From Manis javanica (taxonomy: Eukaryota > Chordata > Mammalia > Pholidota > Manidae), in assembly GCF_040802235.1 (NCBI RefSeq), contig NC_133158.1, positions 11,682,001-11,746,000 of the forward strand: a DNA stretch of 64,000 nucleotides. Reading direction: 5' to 3'. Numbering within the stretch: the stretch's first letter is position 1; each line of letters starts with the position of its first letter. Position numbers and translations under genes: made by a program. This document shows positions 26,591 to 39,556 of the stretch, one piece after another. The notes below the pieces were generated by a model, which was not told where the DNA came from, did no database searches, and saw only the letters and a program-made list of their open reading frames with translations.

Positions 26591-29500
26591 CTGTGACTAG
26601 ATGTATGGATGGACGGACATACATAAAACCAAGACTCTATTCTAACTCATGCAGCTACAAAGACATGCTTCCAAAATGTGTTCCAGTGTGTTCTTCTCAA
26701 AAGTAACATTTGTTCTAAATTAGATATTTGAAAAGAAGAAATTTCAGAGTATAGGAGGAGATAGGAATTCTTGCTGATCAATGGTGTCAATAATAGGTGG
26801 AGGTAACTGAGGTATCAGCTAATTTTTATTTGGCTCTTATTTTCAAGTTCTCTGTGCTCTCTGAACCTACAGAGAGCTTAGTGACTTAATACTGGTAGTG
26901 GGATTTGCTCAAGCAGAGGTGCCGTGTAATGATTTATCATCATGACACCTGCTGAGGAGTGCAAGGCAACATGCTGACACCCTGCTTTCCTAAGTCAGAG
27001 CTCAGAGGAAATCCACTGTTAGGGAAATAAGAATCCTCCAAATAGATTCTTCAGTGTATTAATACCTCTGCAGGGCTCAAGATCGAGTATTTCTGTTTAC
27101 AACTTGGTTATTTTTATTTATATCTGCCCAATTTCAGACATGCCACTAAGAAGACATATTGCCAGCTGTTTTAACTTTTAAAAGGACAATTTTATCAACA
27201 CAATTACTTTAAACCCCATATGTATCCTATGAGAATGTGATCTAAAATAGAGTAAAACAAAAGTGCTAAAAAGAAAAAAAAAAAACACATCTGGCTAGTA
27301 TTTTGGGAATCCAAGCAATTCCAGGTTCAGTCACATTCCCCTCAGCACAGAAGCACAGGTGGAGATTGAGATCACACTGTATTTTACTTCTTCAGTGCGC
27401 ATTAGTCTCAAACTCTGACACCAACATATAAAAAGCTTCCTCTAGGTTTGGAAAGCCCTGTGCTGGAGTCAGACACTGAGAAAAATCAAGGGCTGAGTGA
27501 GGGCTGAGCACTCGGTTCCCTGGGGGACGGCGGGAGTAGTTAAGGATAAAGCAATAGGAAAGGAGTGATCATTGGGTCAGAAGAAGGGACAATCAGGAAC
27601 TCCACCAGGACAATAGTGAAGGCTCAAATCCTCCCTCTTATTGAGCTAAACAGTGCTAGGCCTTCTCCACTCCCAGATGCATGGAAGTGTCTCAATTGGA
27701 AATCGAAGTGGACACAGTCTCTGAAAGATCTACAGGAGAGACAGAGACCTCCACCCTATCCTGCCTCCCCTGGACACCTGGCTTTATAGTTAAAGATTTA
27801 TGTCTCCATTTATTCTGTGCCTAGTCCCCTAAAGGACATAAGACAATTACGATCCTGTATGAAAACATGCATGGTATTTTCTTGAGAAAAAAAATATTGA
27901 GCCTTCATAACTAATTCAGACTAACATGGTATAACTGGGGGCAGGAAGGACCTGGGCAAGGAGGGCACAGGAACAGGAAGGAATTTTTCCCCATATACCT
28001 TTTCCATGTTTGGTTTAAAGCATTAATGTATTATTTATTCAAAAATAAATTGAAAGTTTGAATGTATATAATTAAATGCTTTCAGATAACTTTGAAAGTA
28101 AGGCTTTTCCCCACATAAGCTACTGTTTGGGGAAATTGCTAGCAAGCATCTCCCTGTCAGGGTGAGCAATTACTTCAGTCTTCCAGCAATCTCTTTACAC
28201 GTATCTGAGGAACTGAGCATTCTCACCTGATTTCTTCACCCTGTGGGCGTTACAATCCTAAATTAAGAAGCCATGGATCAACCAAAGAAATTCCAGACCC
28301 TCTTAGGGAGTGGTGGATTACTAATAACAAAGCCTAAAATCTTGTTAAATTTTCTGTGTTAATTGATGGGACAATAAGCATCAATTCTACATATATGTGT
28401 GTATTGGCTGCATTCACTGCAATTACATAGCGTGTTTTATTCATGAGAGAGGCCCTAGACTGCCCCACTGCTCAGCAGAACCAGTTTCTGCCTTTCAAAT
28501 GGGCATCAGAGAGGTCTGCATACTGACAGTTGCCAACAGAAAATTAAAGGTTCTCGCTTTTTCCCCCATTACATTGTAAGATAATTAAAGCCCAGATCAA
28601 TAAACTGTGGAGCATTCTTATTCAGAAATTAAATTTCCACTACATCAGCCAGGTGGTTAAATGCCTGAGGCCATCTGCTGGCAACTTCACTGGGTGTGCC
28701 CATGACAAAGCCACCATCTTTCCAAGTGGTTTTGCCAGTGTCCACCCAGAGAGGGAAATGGCCTGCCAAGGGGACAGCCCCTTGCACTGTTGATGGGTTT
28801 GGGCTTCTGGGTAACAAATCCAGAAAAACTGTTTCATTAGAACTAGACAAACAAGTAAAGATGTTGCACAAAAACACGTAACATGGAAAGGTCAAATTCT
28901 GCCGTGTACTAACTGTATTTCCATAAAGCCTAAATCTCTACCCATCTGTGGGGGTACGCTGGCTGTCAGCCTAGGAATTCAAAAGCAAGGTCCTATTATA
29001 AAGACAAAGCCATCCCAATGCAGACCATTATGAGATCCAGCAGTGTGGGCATACGGAAAGGGGGCGGCACGTGTAGATGTAAAACCGATTAGAGAAAGAG
29101 AAATAAACAAGGACCTGACTGCACAGTATGGGAAGGCGCCTGGGATGGTGACAGGATGCGCTGGAGCTCCATAAACATGGGCACTGCTATAGGCAAAGAA
29201 GCAAGTGAGGTCATATAAACTGTCTGGTACCAGATTAAAAAACAGATTTTTGAGCAAGTTACTTAGGCTCTCTGAGCCTATTCCTGAATATATAGCAAGT
29301 ATTTAAATAAGCTAATGCTTCAAAATTACAGAGGGCCTTACATTTCTGGGAAGATGGAGTAGACATATTTTCCATAGTCCTTCTGCTAAATACAGCTAAA
29401 ACTCCTGGACCTACTACATAAAGCAAACGTAAGTCTAAAAGGTGGGGAAAAGAAGATACACTGCCAGGAACTTCAGGACTCCCCAAACAACCCAGCATGG

Positions 29501-29799
29501 AGTTCCCTGCAGTGTCTTTTTGCATTACATATACGAGGCTGGGGAACAGGGAAGCCACCTGCCTGAAAAGCCAAAGGGTACAGGAAGAAAAAGCCCCAAC
29601 ATAGCCTGCCCTCTCGAGCCAGAGGAACAGGAAAGAGGCAGCTGAACAGGGCAGCAGCTTTTAGAAAAAAATTGCAACTTCATTTCTCCATGTGTATTGC
29701 AGGGTCCTCAGCCATAAAGCTGAACTAATGACACCTCTATTCTATATTACTATGAGAATTAAATGAGACAATGTTCAAAAACACAACTTTTCCAGCATA

Positions 29800-30510
29800 T
29801 ATAAACAACTACAATTTAAACCAAAAAGCCGCCAAAGAACCTGGTTAAAAACAAGCAATAAACATTTCTCCCAAGAAGATATACAAATGATCAATAAGCC
29901 CATGAAAAGATGCTCAACATCACTGATTATTAGGGAAATGCAAATCAAAACTACAATGAGATCCCCCCTCATCAGAATGGCTACTACCAAAGAAAAGAAA
30001 AAAATAGAGCAGAATATAAATGTTAGCAAGGATTTCAAGAAATAGAGACCCTTATGCACAGTTGATAGGAATACAAAATGGTGCAGCTGCCACGGGAACC
30101 AGCATGGTAGTTCCCCATAAAATGAAAAAGTAGAATCACCACCCACTTCAGAAACTACACTTCTGGGTTTATATCCAAAAGAACTGAAAGCAAGGACTCG
30201 AGCAGGCATTTGCGCACCGTGTCCACAGCAGCATTATCCGCAGGAGCCAAGGGTGGAAGTAGCCCGAGAGTCCACTGATGGATGAGGGGCTAAATAGAAC
30301 GTGGCGCACACAGACAATGCAGAGACGGGGAATTGGGAAGTTATTGTTGTAATGGGTACAGTGTTTCAGTTTGTGAGATGAAACGACTTCGGAGACAGAT
30401 GGTGGTGATGGTTGTACAACAATGTGAATGTACTTAATGCCACTAACATGTACACTTAAAAATGGTTAACATTGTGATTTTTATGAGTCTTTTGCCATAA
30501 TCTTTTTTAA
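29800..30510 (+). mobile_element. L1 ORF2 end and 3'UTR
   Basis: Recognised by atgaaaagatgctcaacatc, atgcaaatcaaaactacaat, tatatccaaaagaactgaaa and ttaaaaatggttaacattg. The frame is broken throughout. The A-rich end is near 30,510. Confidence 0.88.
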
Positions 30511-31249
30511 TTAAAGGAAAACACAATGAGCACATCAACAAGACAGTAGAGACTCATTCAATGGTAGATTGAGAAGTGGAGTATAAAATTTATGTCAGAA
30601 CAACCCATGTTTTTGCCTATAACTAGGACTAAGAGAAGAGGATGGAGACATATATGTAGGTCCCCCCATCTTAAGGAGATCAATCAGGAAAAAGAGGAAT
30701 GTCAGGGAAGGACCAGTGCCAGGGGCTGCATCTGGAAGTTAGATTGCCGTTGCCTGGCTCCATAAGATACTGGCTCAGCAGGAAAGAAAGTAACCTTCTG
30801 GTCTCTTGTCCCCACAGAAAAAGAACAGAGCTGACTATAGAATGACAGAATTAGACTGAGTCTTGAAAACAAAATCAATACAAGTTATCCCCATGCTCAG
30901 AGCCCAACTTTGTAGTTTAGTCAACAGAGTTTGTGGCAACAAAACTGAAGAAGTGCTCAGTCAACTAAATTATTCCTATCAAATTCCCTTTGGAAAGGAA
31001 AGGAGCGTCCTTATAAATAGAATTAAAGACACTAAGTTGGAGAAGTAAGTTCCTAAGGGCTATCCTTGCCTAGTGGAAGAAAGGAAAGTGCTCGAATCAA
31101 ACTCAGGGCACTAGTGGGTCTGAGCTGAGCGGTCTTCCTCCCTTAGCTGCGGGACCACAGCGGTGGCTCGGAGGGGAATATCGTCAATACCCTCCTGCGT
31201 GTGCCTCAAACTGAGGTGCTCCGAGCTTCCTTAACTCATTCTTCATGTG

Positions 31250-31600
31250 AATTCACTTGGCAAAAGTTTGCATGAACTTCATGTAGTAATTTTTTTTTAT
31301 GTATGGGTACACCCATGTGACCACCTCCCAGGTCAAGATATAGAACATTTACATTATCCACAATCACTGTCACTTCCAGAAGGTAACGGCTAGTTTAACT
31401 GCTGTCACTACACATTAGTTTTGTTGTTGCTGTTCTTGAACTTCATATACATGGAACCATACAGCATATATATATATATATTTGTGTGTGTGTTTGGCTT
31501 CTTTATTCAAGATGTGGGTTTTGCAGCTTATTCATGTTTTTCTTTGTATTCATAGTTTGTTCCTTTTTATTGATGATAGCTTTCCAAAGAGGAAACCACA
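31250..31600 (-). mobile_element. Old L1 3'UTR fragment, antisense
   Basis: The plus strand reads cacccatgtgaccacctccc, aagatatagaacatttac and gtttgttcctttttattg, which I recognise as the reverse of an old L1 3' end. A TA/TG microsatellite at 31,468-31,492 interrupts it. Confidence 0.6.
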
Positions 31601-32324
31601 CAGCCATAAGCACAGGAGAAGTCTTCCCCTTCATCCCTTCCTTTAGCAGGCATGACACCCTCTTCTGGTGCATTCCACTTCATTCTCAGGTTCCTTTGGA
31701 AGCAGGGAGGGAGCACTGGACACAATGTATCTCCCAGTACCAGATATATGCCCAACTCTCCCCGGTGGATATCACATTCTTGATTCTGGGTTACACAGTA
31801 GTCAACAAATGTCCGCTTTCACAAACAGTTCCTGAACATGATGCAAAACTCTAAGAGGAAGATACAAAGATAATTAAAATGTAGTTCCTGCCAAGGAGAG
31901 AGTGGTTGAGAGCAAGTCTTATTAGTTGGGTGCTCTTAGGCAAGCCGTGATCTTCTAACCTGTATAAGGCATCGCACAAGGCAAACAACAATAATATTGC
32001 CTCTACAACAGTAAGAACTGCATGTAAGATGCATAGCACAATGTCTAGCACTTAGGTTTTAAATCAATGCTACTTACTATGGTTACTGTTATTATAATGT
32101 TCACAATGTAGGAAGGAGAAAGACAGACCAACCACAAATACAAAGCAGACAATCAGAGGTATTAAAGTGAGGTAAAATGTGCTGTGGGGATATAGAGAGA
32201 AAGAGGATAATTTGAGCTAGAAAATTCAGATAAAATTTCTCATTGAATTTATAGAGAGTTGGGTGCAGCTCTAACATTAATGATCAAATAATGAGTAAGA
32301 GGGCAAGTTGTAATAAAAAGACCA

Positions 32325-32530
32325 TCAAGATTGAAACCCTATATAGCCTTACCTTTGAAACTAGGCTCATCTCTTTATTAGCCATAAGATTTGGGACAAG
32401 TAACTTAACCCCTCCAAGCTCCTATTTCATCATTTGTAACTGATGACAATTCCTGTTTCTAATGGCTGTTAAGGATATAAGTATATCTCAAACACCTAGC
32501 ACAATACCAGCTACTCAGTGCTCAAATTTT
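32325..32530 (+). repeat. MIR
   Basis: Contains gggacaagtaacttaacccc and cctagcacaataccagctac. Confidence 0.75.
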
Positions 32531-34199
32531 AACAATCACAAGGGAGAAACTAAGGGTCCACACACACTGTTCCTCTTAGGGTGAGGCTGGGGGTTCTTTT
32601 CAAAAAGGCACTATCATGACCCACCTGGTGTCATTTGCCTACAGCAGTGATGCCTACAATGGTTATAAGACACGTGGAGAATCTAGCAGTCCTTTCAGCC
32701 AGGAAAATGCACACATATATGAACATTTTTGCATTATTCAAGAGATTCTAAGACTCCAAAAGTGTATTCCACAGAGCTGCCAAGCTTCCGGAGCCCCCAG
32801 TGAAGAACTTAGCACCAGAAAAGACGTATAAGCCATCTAAGTATAAAAGTAAAAAACCATCTAAGGCAAATCTCTGCAAGCCTCACTGCTATTAGCCTCT
32901 ATTTAATCTTGGCTGAATAAAAAGCAGGGCAGTGGACCCAAATGTGAGAGCAAAACTGGCAAAAACACTCCTCCGTAATTACATTTTGTTTTCTCACTGA
33001 AGCAGTTCATCAAACCTCAGCGCCATTAGCGGTGTGCTGACCCCGCGCTGCCTCGGCCCGCTGAGCCAACACCCAGGAGCCCCACTCCTGCTGCCTCCGG
33101 GTAGGTGATCTTAGGCACTTGTCACTAACTCCGCATGGAGTCATTTGTCAAACCCCTGCTTGCCTTCCACATCTTTCCTTTTTCTCCCAGCCTGATACCT
33201 AACTTGGTGCACTCAAATGCCACTGTTGTATTGCCCCAGGGCCTGCCTGACTGAGGGATTTCTTTTTTTTTATGCTTTTTTCCAGTGTTTGACACTGTGT
33301 GCAAACAACCTAAATGTTCCATGGCATTATGAGATTCTGGGATAGGAAAAAATAATGTATTAGCACCTGAGCTGTCTCTAGATGCTGTGTCTTTTCTGAT
33401 GCCACCCTTGATGGAATCCTGAGGAGGTTATCAATAAACCTGATTCCGGGCCCTTTGCATCCATCTTTATCACCACCACCATTGTCATCACCACGATCAT
33501 CACTGTGCGGTTTCTTGCCCGTTTGTTCGCCCCTCTCTCCTCTTCCACTCTCTGCCCCTTCTCTGCGCCCAGGAGGCTGACTCCTGCAGGCTCCATCTCA
33601 CAGAAGGCCTGGCTGCACAGGCTGCAGATCTGAGGCTAGGGAAGTCCTTTCCCATTTCCTCCCTGCTTTGCCTCATTTCTAGCCCTGGTGCCACCCTTCA
33701 GTCACGGCTCTCCAAAGCAGCCTCTGCTCCAAGATCCCTGCCCTCCCTGGGCTCCCTGCGCCATGTCTCCCCCTTGCCTCATCAGGACTAAGGGTGCTAA
33801 CAGGCTTCTGTTTATGTTAGTCTGTGGGTCCCTCAGCTTCCACGGTTCGTCTCCTAACCCCACTCACTGAGTAACCCTTTCCTGGATGTCTCTGGGGCCA
33901 TCTGAGGTAGGCGACGTGTCCTGCTGGGCCAATGACAGAGGCATCTCCAACGTCATCTCCTCTCTGCCTGTTGTTTATCGATTGCCCCTCATGTATCAAA
34001 CTCTGCTGACTGCTTCACCAGCATTAACTCATCTCGCTTTCCTAATGACTCCATGAGCAGAGTATTATTCCACAGATGAAAAGGAGACTTTGCAGTTTTA
34101 AAGACCTTATCCCAGGTAACACAACTTCTAAGTGGCAGAGTCAGAAGTCCAGTTCACATCTTTCTACTCCAGTCCTTTTTTAACCACTACCAACAATTC

Positions 34200-34345
34200 T
34201 CCAGTGCAGTCCATGTCAGAATCACCTGGAGTGTTTATTCAAATCCAGATTGTGGGATAGCTACCCAGGGCCTTCTGCTGAGGAAACCAGCTCTAGGTTT
34301 TAACCCGAGCAGTGAGGTTGGCTCAGGGTCATCACCTGATCCAAG
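34200..34345 (+). mobile_element. MER5-like hAT remnant
   Basis: The phrase cagaatcacctggagtgtt and the palindromic end region match the MER5 layout. It is strongly diverged. Confidence 0.5.
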
Positions 34346-34699
34346 GGGAATCATTGCATGAGCTCACTGACACCCTACGGGGTGGGCCGGCATTAAAACA
34401 GGTCGTATGTGCATCAGCAATTAGTGAGGCCAATCAAACTCTCTCACCCTCCCAAGTTTAAATGAAAAATGCTAAGGACATTAGGAGGTAAAGGGAGGAG
34501 AAAGAGAGAGAAAAACAAACAAACAAACAAAAAAACCAAAGAAGACAAGGAGTGAGAAAGTGGCATGGCCATTTGGGTGAACAGTGACAGGTGACGCAGC
34601 AATGAGACAGCAGTGCCCCTGCAGCCAGCCGGAAGCCGGACAGTGACTGTTCTCAGCTTCTCTCGAGCTGTCTCTCCACTCACTCTTCAACCTAACAGA

Positions 34700-35430
34700 G
34701 GTCTGAGTGATCCCTGCTCATGTCTTTCCTGACTAGACTCCTTTGGCTAAGGTGACACATCTCCTGGGATTTATGGGAAGAGCTCTAAACTAACACATGG
34801 GCAACAGCCTCCCTACTGGTCTTCCTGCTTTTACTCCGGCCACCCCTCCAAACCATTAGTCACATTGAAGCTGGAGTGATTTTTTCCAAAATAAAAATCC
34901 AACTTAATTGACCTCCTTGCTTAAACCCACAAAAGCTTTCCTACTCTTTTGACACAGAGGGGAAGTCCCTACTGTGTGCGGCCTACGAGCTCCTACATGG
35001 TGCAGCCCCAGGCCTCCTCTTGATCCTCAGCTGCAGCCTCACTCCCCTCCGCTTGTGGTCCAGCCACACTGTTCTTCCAGTCCCTCCTGATTACCACACT
35101 CCCTCCTGCCACTGGGCCTCGTACAGGCTTTTCCTTCTGCCCCTAGTGTGGACCCCCAGCCCTTTCACCTTCTTAATGCCTGCTTGTCATCAACATTGCT
35201 TCCCCAAGGATGCCTTCCTGACCTCCCTGCCTGACACCAATCTCAGGGCATCTCCTTGCATGGCATTGCTCCCAAGTGTGACTTCTTCTGTCATTACTTG
35301 ACAAATATCTGTCTTTTCTACCAAGCTGAGATCAGGGCCCATATCTGAGTTTGCTCACTGTGGCACCCCCAGCATCTTGCAGAGTGCTTGGCCTAGAGCA
35401 GGCAGTCAAATATTAGTTGAATGCATGAAT
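34700..35430 (+). repeat. L2 copy just upstream of SNTN
   Basis: A long L2: cctgactagactcctttggc, ttaaacccacaaaagctttc, ggatgccttcctgacctccc, ending gcaggcagtcaaatattag. It stops about 140 bases before the SNTN start codon, so it abuts or forms part of the putative promoter. Confidence 0.8.
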
Positions 35431-35469
35431 GGTTTAATGTCTACACACAATAACACTAGGGAAAAGCGC

Positions 35470-35574
35470 CTCTGAAAGTGTCGTTGCATAGTTGCTGTGG
35501 AGAGAATGACAATAGTAACGGTGGACAAGTCACTGTTGCTTAGGAAGGGCCAACATACAACAAGAGAGCAGAGT
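35470..35574 (+). promoter_or_regulatory. SNTN: Putative SNTN 5' flank and 5'UTR
   Basis: The 100 bases before the conserved ATG have no clear TATA box and no CpG island. Two GTTGC-type half sites sit at 35,483-35,495 (GTTGCATAGTTGC, a direct rather than inverted pair). A weak X-box-like element, GTTGCT-T-AGGAAG, sits at 35,535-35,547 and matches only 4 of 6 bases in its second half. X-boxes bind RFX factors, and sentan is a motile-cilia gene, so this is suggestive only. Confidence 0.25.
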
Positions 35575-35684
35575 ATGTGTGGCTGCATGCACAGCACCCA
35601 GGACCAAGCACTGCACTTGGAAGGGGAGCACAATCCTTCTGCAGCCCCAACGTCCACTTTAGCACCTAAGAAAATGCCCAAAAG
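35575..35684 (+). CDS. SNTN: Sentan, coding exon 1
   Basis: Encodes residues 1-36 plus two bases of codon 37 of sentan, a small protein of the apical cap at the tips of motile cilia. The frame starts MCGCMHSTQDQALHLEGE and is proline- and alanine-rich to KKMPK. The cysteines at residues 2 and 4 near the N-terminus could be lipidated (inference). This ATG is chosen because the conserved protein starts MCGC; an upstream in-frame ATG at 35,497 would add 26 residues absent from the family as I remember it. The donor is AAAAG|gtcagt, and exon 2 supplies the third base of the Ser codon. Confidence 0.93.
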
Positions 35685-37604
35685 GTCAGTGACACTTGGC
35701 TCGCCTTTACTGGGTTTCATTTCAGTTTGCAGGTGTGTTTCCAGCGAGTTTGTACCCACGACTTGATAGCCAAGATACTGCAGGTTTGGTGCCTCTTACC
35801 CCAATCCACCTTTAAATCAAATTGGAAAAACAAAGAGAACAAATGTGCAGCTTTGATTGCAAACTAAAAAGATGATACAATTAACACAGATTTCTTTAAT
35901 TGTGCCTTGAGAAACATTTGTAAGTCAAAATTGGCACTGATTTTATCTGTATAGCATATTATTTTAAATTACCCATGACAGAGGGAAATTGTTTCGTATC
36001 ATTCAAATGTGTGAAATTATGGCTAATTAATGAAAAATATTCTTTTTTTCATGTATTTCCATTTAGTGGACATACTTTCTTGAATAATTAACAGGGGCTA
36101 GGTAGCACTTTGCTAGGCTGAGGCTGGGAGAAGTGGAGAGAAATCATATAGCTCTTGCTCTCAGTAGTCTCACAGACTAATGGAGATCGTGGTAATGGGA
36201 AATACAATCTTTTCAAGCGCGCACTGTACCAAGTGAAGATAGCACGTCCTTTATCCTATGAAGGAGATAATAATGGTATAGAGTTTTTAGGAAAACGGGA
36301 ACAGCTCACCAAGACCATAAAAAAAGACAAGATTTCAGAGTCTAGCTTTTCAATTTTATAGGAAAAATTAGGGGCCCAAAGGTTATGATCTCGAGGAGTT
36401 AGTGCCAAAACCAGATCTTGAACCCCAAAGTTCCCTTTAAGGAGTTAAAGATATGACCAAGTTCTGCTGTGCTTAGTGGCTTTCTCCAAAACCACTCCAC
36501 CTATTGGGAGTTGAAATATCAAGCAAACTGTGATTTGCTGTTTGTAGGGGAGCAAGGTTCATCTTCCTGCCTCCCATCAGGCCCCTTTCCGATCTGACAT
36601 ATCAGGAGGAATAACTTCCCCAAATCTGAGCATGTCATCCCCTTCTTTCCCATTGCCCTTAAGATAACAGTCTGCGTCCTCCATGGGCGTGGCATGCTGT
36701 GGCTGTAGCCGGTAGCTGCAGCCTCCCCTCCCACCACCAGCTGCTTCTTGTCCCGGTTCCAGCCACACCATATCCGCTGCACGCCATGCGCTCTCCCACC
36801 TCCGGGCCTAAGCGTGGTTCCCTCTGCTTGGGATGCTCTTGCTGTTTCTTTACTTGTGACTCATTAGGCCGAGTTAAAATGCCATTTTCCTGTAGACTAG
36901 GTTAGTTCTTCCCTGCCCTCTGTGTGTGCTCTTCCATTGCTCTTTACTGGCTTGTTTAAAACCCTTCATTCTGCGCTAGACTCTAAGTCCCAAGAGTGCA
37001 GGCGCTATGTCTGCCATTCACTAATGCATCCCCAGCCCCGCTCGAGACCTAGATTCCTAGGTAGGCAAGGCTACTAGACAAATAAACTTGAAATCCTCAG
37101 CATCTTACAGACCAAGATGTTCCTTTTTTCTTTTCATGTGACAGTCCGGAGTGGGGGTTCCAGGTCTGTGGCAGTTTTATTCCATGAAGCCATGTAGGGA
37201 TCCAGGCTGATGTGGCTTGTGGCTTGCATGTGTGGTTTCCAAGGTGTCCCTGATAACCTCTGCTAGTCAGCTGGAAAGGGGAATGAGTACAGAAGAGTGT
37301 ACATAAAAGGTGATCCCTCGTCTACTCCTCCACTAGACAGAATTTAGCAATGCGGTTACATAACTGCAAGAAAGACGAGGTTATGTGGGCTAGCTGGCCA
37401 TCTGCCATCCATGGTCAAGCACATCTTTGCTAAATGGCAAGGAGAGAAGGGAGTTTGAGAGGTATGTGGCTGTCCACCAGAATGCTCAGTGAAAATGTTT
37501 ATTGAAAACATATCCATTTTAAAATCATTGTATTGCTTTGCTTTAGATGCAGATATCAATATCCAAAGTCCAGAATCACTATGTTTCTATCATTTTGTTG
37601 GCAG
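35685..37604 (+). other. SNTN: SNTN intron 1
   Basis: About 1.9 kb from gtcagt to ttgttggcag. It contains an L2 3' fragment at 36.74-37.0 kb and otherwise AT-rich unique sequence. No other gene is seen. Confidence 0.85.
36740..37000 (+). repeat. L2 3' fragment
   Basis: Contains ttgggatgctcttgctgttt and actctaagtcccaagagtgc, in the L2 3' order. Confidence 0.65.
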
Positions 37605-37639
37605 CATTTCAATATCCAAACAACTGGCTTCAATAAAAG
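37605..37639 (+). CDS. SNTN: Sentan, coding exon 2 (35-bp exon)
   Basis: A very short exon found by searching for the missing segment between exons 1 and 3. It lies between a cag acceptor (ttgttggcag) and a gtaagg donor. It completes the split Ser codon, encodes ISISKQLASIK, and leaves one base (G) of an Ala codon completed by exon 3. The joined reading SISISKQLASIKAL matches the sentan family as I recall it. At 35 bp it is well below the length most gene finders accept, so it is easily missed. Confidence 0.93.
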
Positions 37640-38770
37640 GTAAGGCATGGGGTGGCTGAGATGTATATGCCTCTCCTCTACCATGAGAGCACGCCAGCAG
37701 TCAAAATAATAGGACATCAAAGAATGCCAGATTTGCAAGAGAACTTGTGGATAAATCATCAAACATTCACGAAGTTTTCTTAAAGATTTGGGAACTGAGG
37801 TCCCGTGGTAGGAATCAGCGCACCCAAACAGGTTGTTAAAGGCTGAGCTAAAATGAGAGCACAGATCCCCGAACTCCCAATTCAGTGTTTTTCCCACTGT
37901 GCCCAGTCGCCTGTTCATAGGCAGCATCTTCAGTGCGTCCAGAGCAAGACTGTCAGTGTCTGAGTCACGAAAGTTCTGTGGAACTCAGGAAGTAATCAAA
38001 CCCCAGCTGCTCTGTTGGCCGAATGAAAACACAGTGTGGCCAAGTCCCAAAGTGAAGATATCTGCCCTCAGAATTATGTTTTTTAGGTAAAATATCTTTA
38101 AAACTAACAATGTTGCCATGAACAATGTAAGAACGATAAAAATACCCATATACTCAGCTGTGTGGCTTAAAGTGTTTGCAGAGTAACAAGCACAAATGTA
38201 TATTACTGCATTATGGTTGTTTTCTTCCTAGATGACTGGCCAGTGTCTGAAAAGGAGACTTAATATTTTTATTTAAATAAATCTCCATCTTGATGAAAAT
38301 ATTATTTTTATACTATCACAAGAGATCTATGGTTTGTTTTACAATTTACACAATCTTAGGTACTTTTGAAAATTGTTCTATTACATTTCCAATACAACTT
38401 CTCCTTTCTAGGAGATTGAAGGGGCTTGAAGCAGCCTCACTTCTCCCTACCACACGCTCACTGTTCCTAACACCAGGCACCTTACGGTGAGCTGTTGGGC
38501 CACATTTATTCCTCTGCCTTAAGAAAACACAGGATGAACATGACTCGTTCTCCCAGAATGTGTTTCATTCAGTGGTGAATACTTTTTGAAGTTATTTATT
38601 GGAATCAGACATGAACAGAGGTCTTTTTTTTTTTTTGAGAGGGCATCTCTCATATTTATTGACCAAATGGTTGTTAACAACAATAAAATTCTGTATAGGG
38701 GACTCAATGCACAGTCATTAATCAACCCCAAGCCTATATCTCAACAGTCTCCAATCTTCTGAAGCATAAC

Positions 38771-38833
38771 GAACAAGTTCTTACATGGTGAACAAGGTCT
38801 TACATAGTGAATAAGTTCTTACATGGTGAACAG
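38771..38833 (+). repeat. 19-bp tandem repeat, 3.3 units, in the LTR part of the env retrocopy
   Basis: Three full units of 19 bases (38,771-38,789, 38,790-38,808, 38,809-38,827) follow the pattern gaacaagttcttacatggt with one to three differences, then a partial unit. Being inside the U3/R part of an LTR, they could have been transcription-factor sites in the source virus; that is inference. Confidence 0.85.
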
Positions 38834-38962
38834 TGCAAGGGCATTCATCACAGAAACTTTCGGTTTTGATCATGCATCATGAACTATAAACAATCAAGTC
38901 AGATATGATTATTCATTTGATTTTTATACATGACTTATATGTGAATCCCACATTTCTTCCTT

Positions 38963-38988
38963 ATTATTATTATTATTATTATTATTTT
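38963..38988 (+). repeat. (TTA)n microsatellite inside the env retrocopy
   Basis: About eight ttatta-type units run into an A/T tract. On the retrocopy strand it reads as an AAT repeat. Confidence 0.85.
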
Positions 38989-39556
38989 TTAATAAAATGC
39001 TGAAGTGGTAGGTAGATGCAAGATAAAGGTAGAAAACATAATTTAGTGCTGTAAGAGGGCAAATGTAGATGATCAGGTCTGTGCCTATAGACTAAGTATT
39101 AATCCAAGCTAGACAAGGGCAACAAAACATCCACGGATGCAGAAGATTTCTCTCAAAACAGGGGGGGTGAGGTTCTAAGCCTCACCTCTGTTGGTCTCCA
39201 ATTTCTCACCTGATGGCCCCCCTGCGACTGTGCCTGTCTTAGGTTGTTCCTCCCTTGAGGAATCTTACCCGTCTCTGGCTAACCAATCATCTTCCGGGGC
39301 CATACAGGGAAATGTAAAGTTGGTAAGTGAGAGAGAAGCAATATTGTTCGAAAAGGTTAGCTTTTTACTTCTTTTCAGATTTATGCCCTGTGGCTTCTAT
39401 GCCCAGCATTTGTCTTGAGGTATCTTTACCACTTGGAAGACTTAAGATACTCGGTAATTTTCGATATGAGGCACTAATTCTACTAAAGGGTTGTAATTAG
39501 GAAGGAAGAAGAAAAGCTATAGAAGTAGCAGATGGAAGAAAACATGGGAAGATTGA

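Larger units (their letters stand above)
17706..35574. other. SYNPR-SNTN intergenic region
   Basis: About 17.9 kb without a recognisable gene. It contains an unclassified old repeat (17.84-18.43 kb), a long interspersed repeat (20.89-21.39 kb), a possible solo LTR (21.96-22.28 kb), hAT-type remnants (23.8-24.05 and 25.38-25.56 kb), a 39-bp tandem duplication (24.6 kb), L2 copies (26.2-26.6 and 34.7-35.4 kb), L1 3' ends (29.8-30.5 and 31.25-31.6 kb), MIRs, and small CA and TA microsatellites. The short open frames are consistent with chance. Confidence 0.8.

Noticed and set aside
29775..30209. A 144-codon open frame on the minus strand
   Set aside because: It is the reverse of an L1 3' end; hydrophobic antisense L1 frames are common artefacts.
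35483..35547. X-box (RFX) sites at the SNTN promoter as a firm call
   Set aside because: One candidate is a direct rather than inverted pair and the other has a poor second half, so only a low-confidence flank feature is given.
35497..35574. In-frame upstream ATG of SNTN
   Set aside because: It would add 26 residues before the conserved MCGC start; the family protein begins at 35,575 and gives the expected 147 residues.
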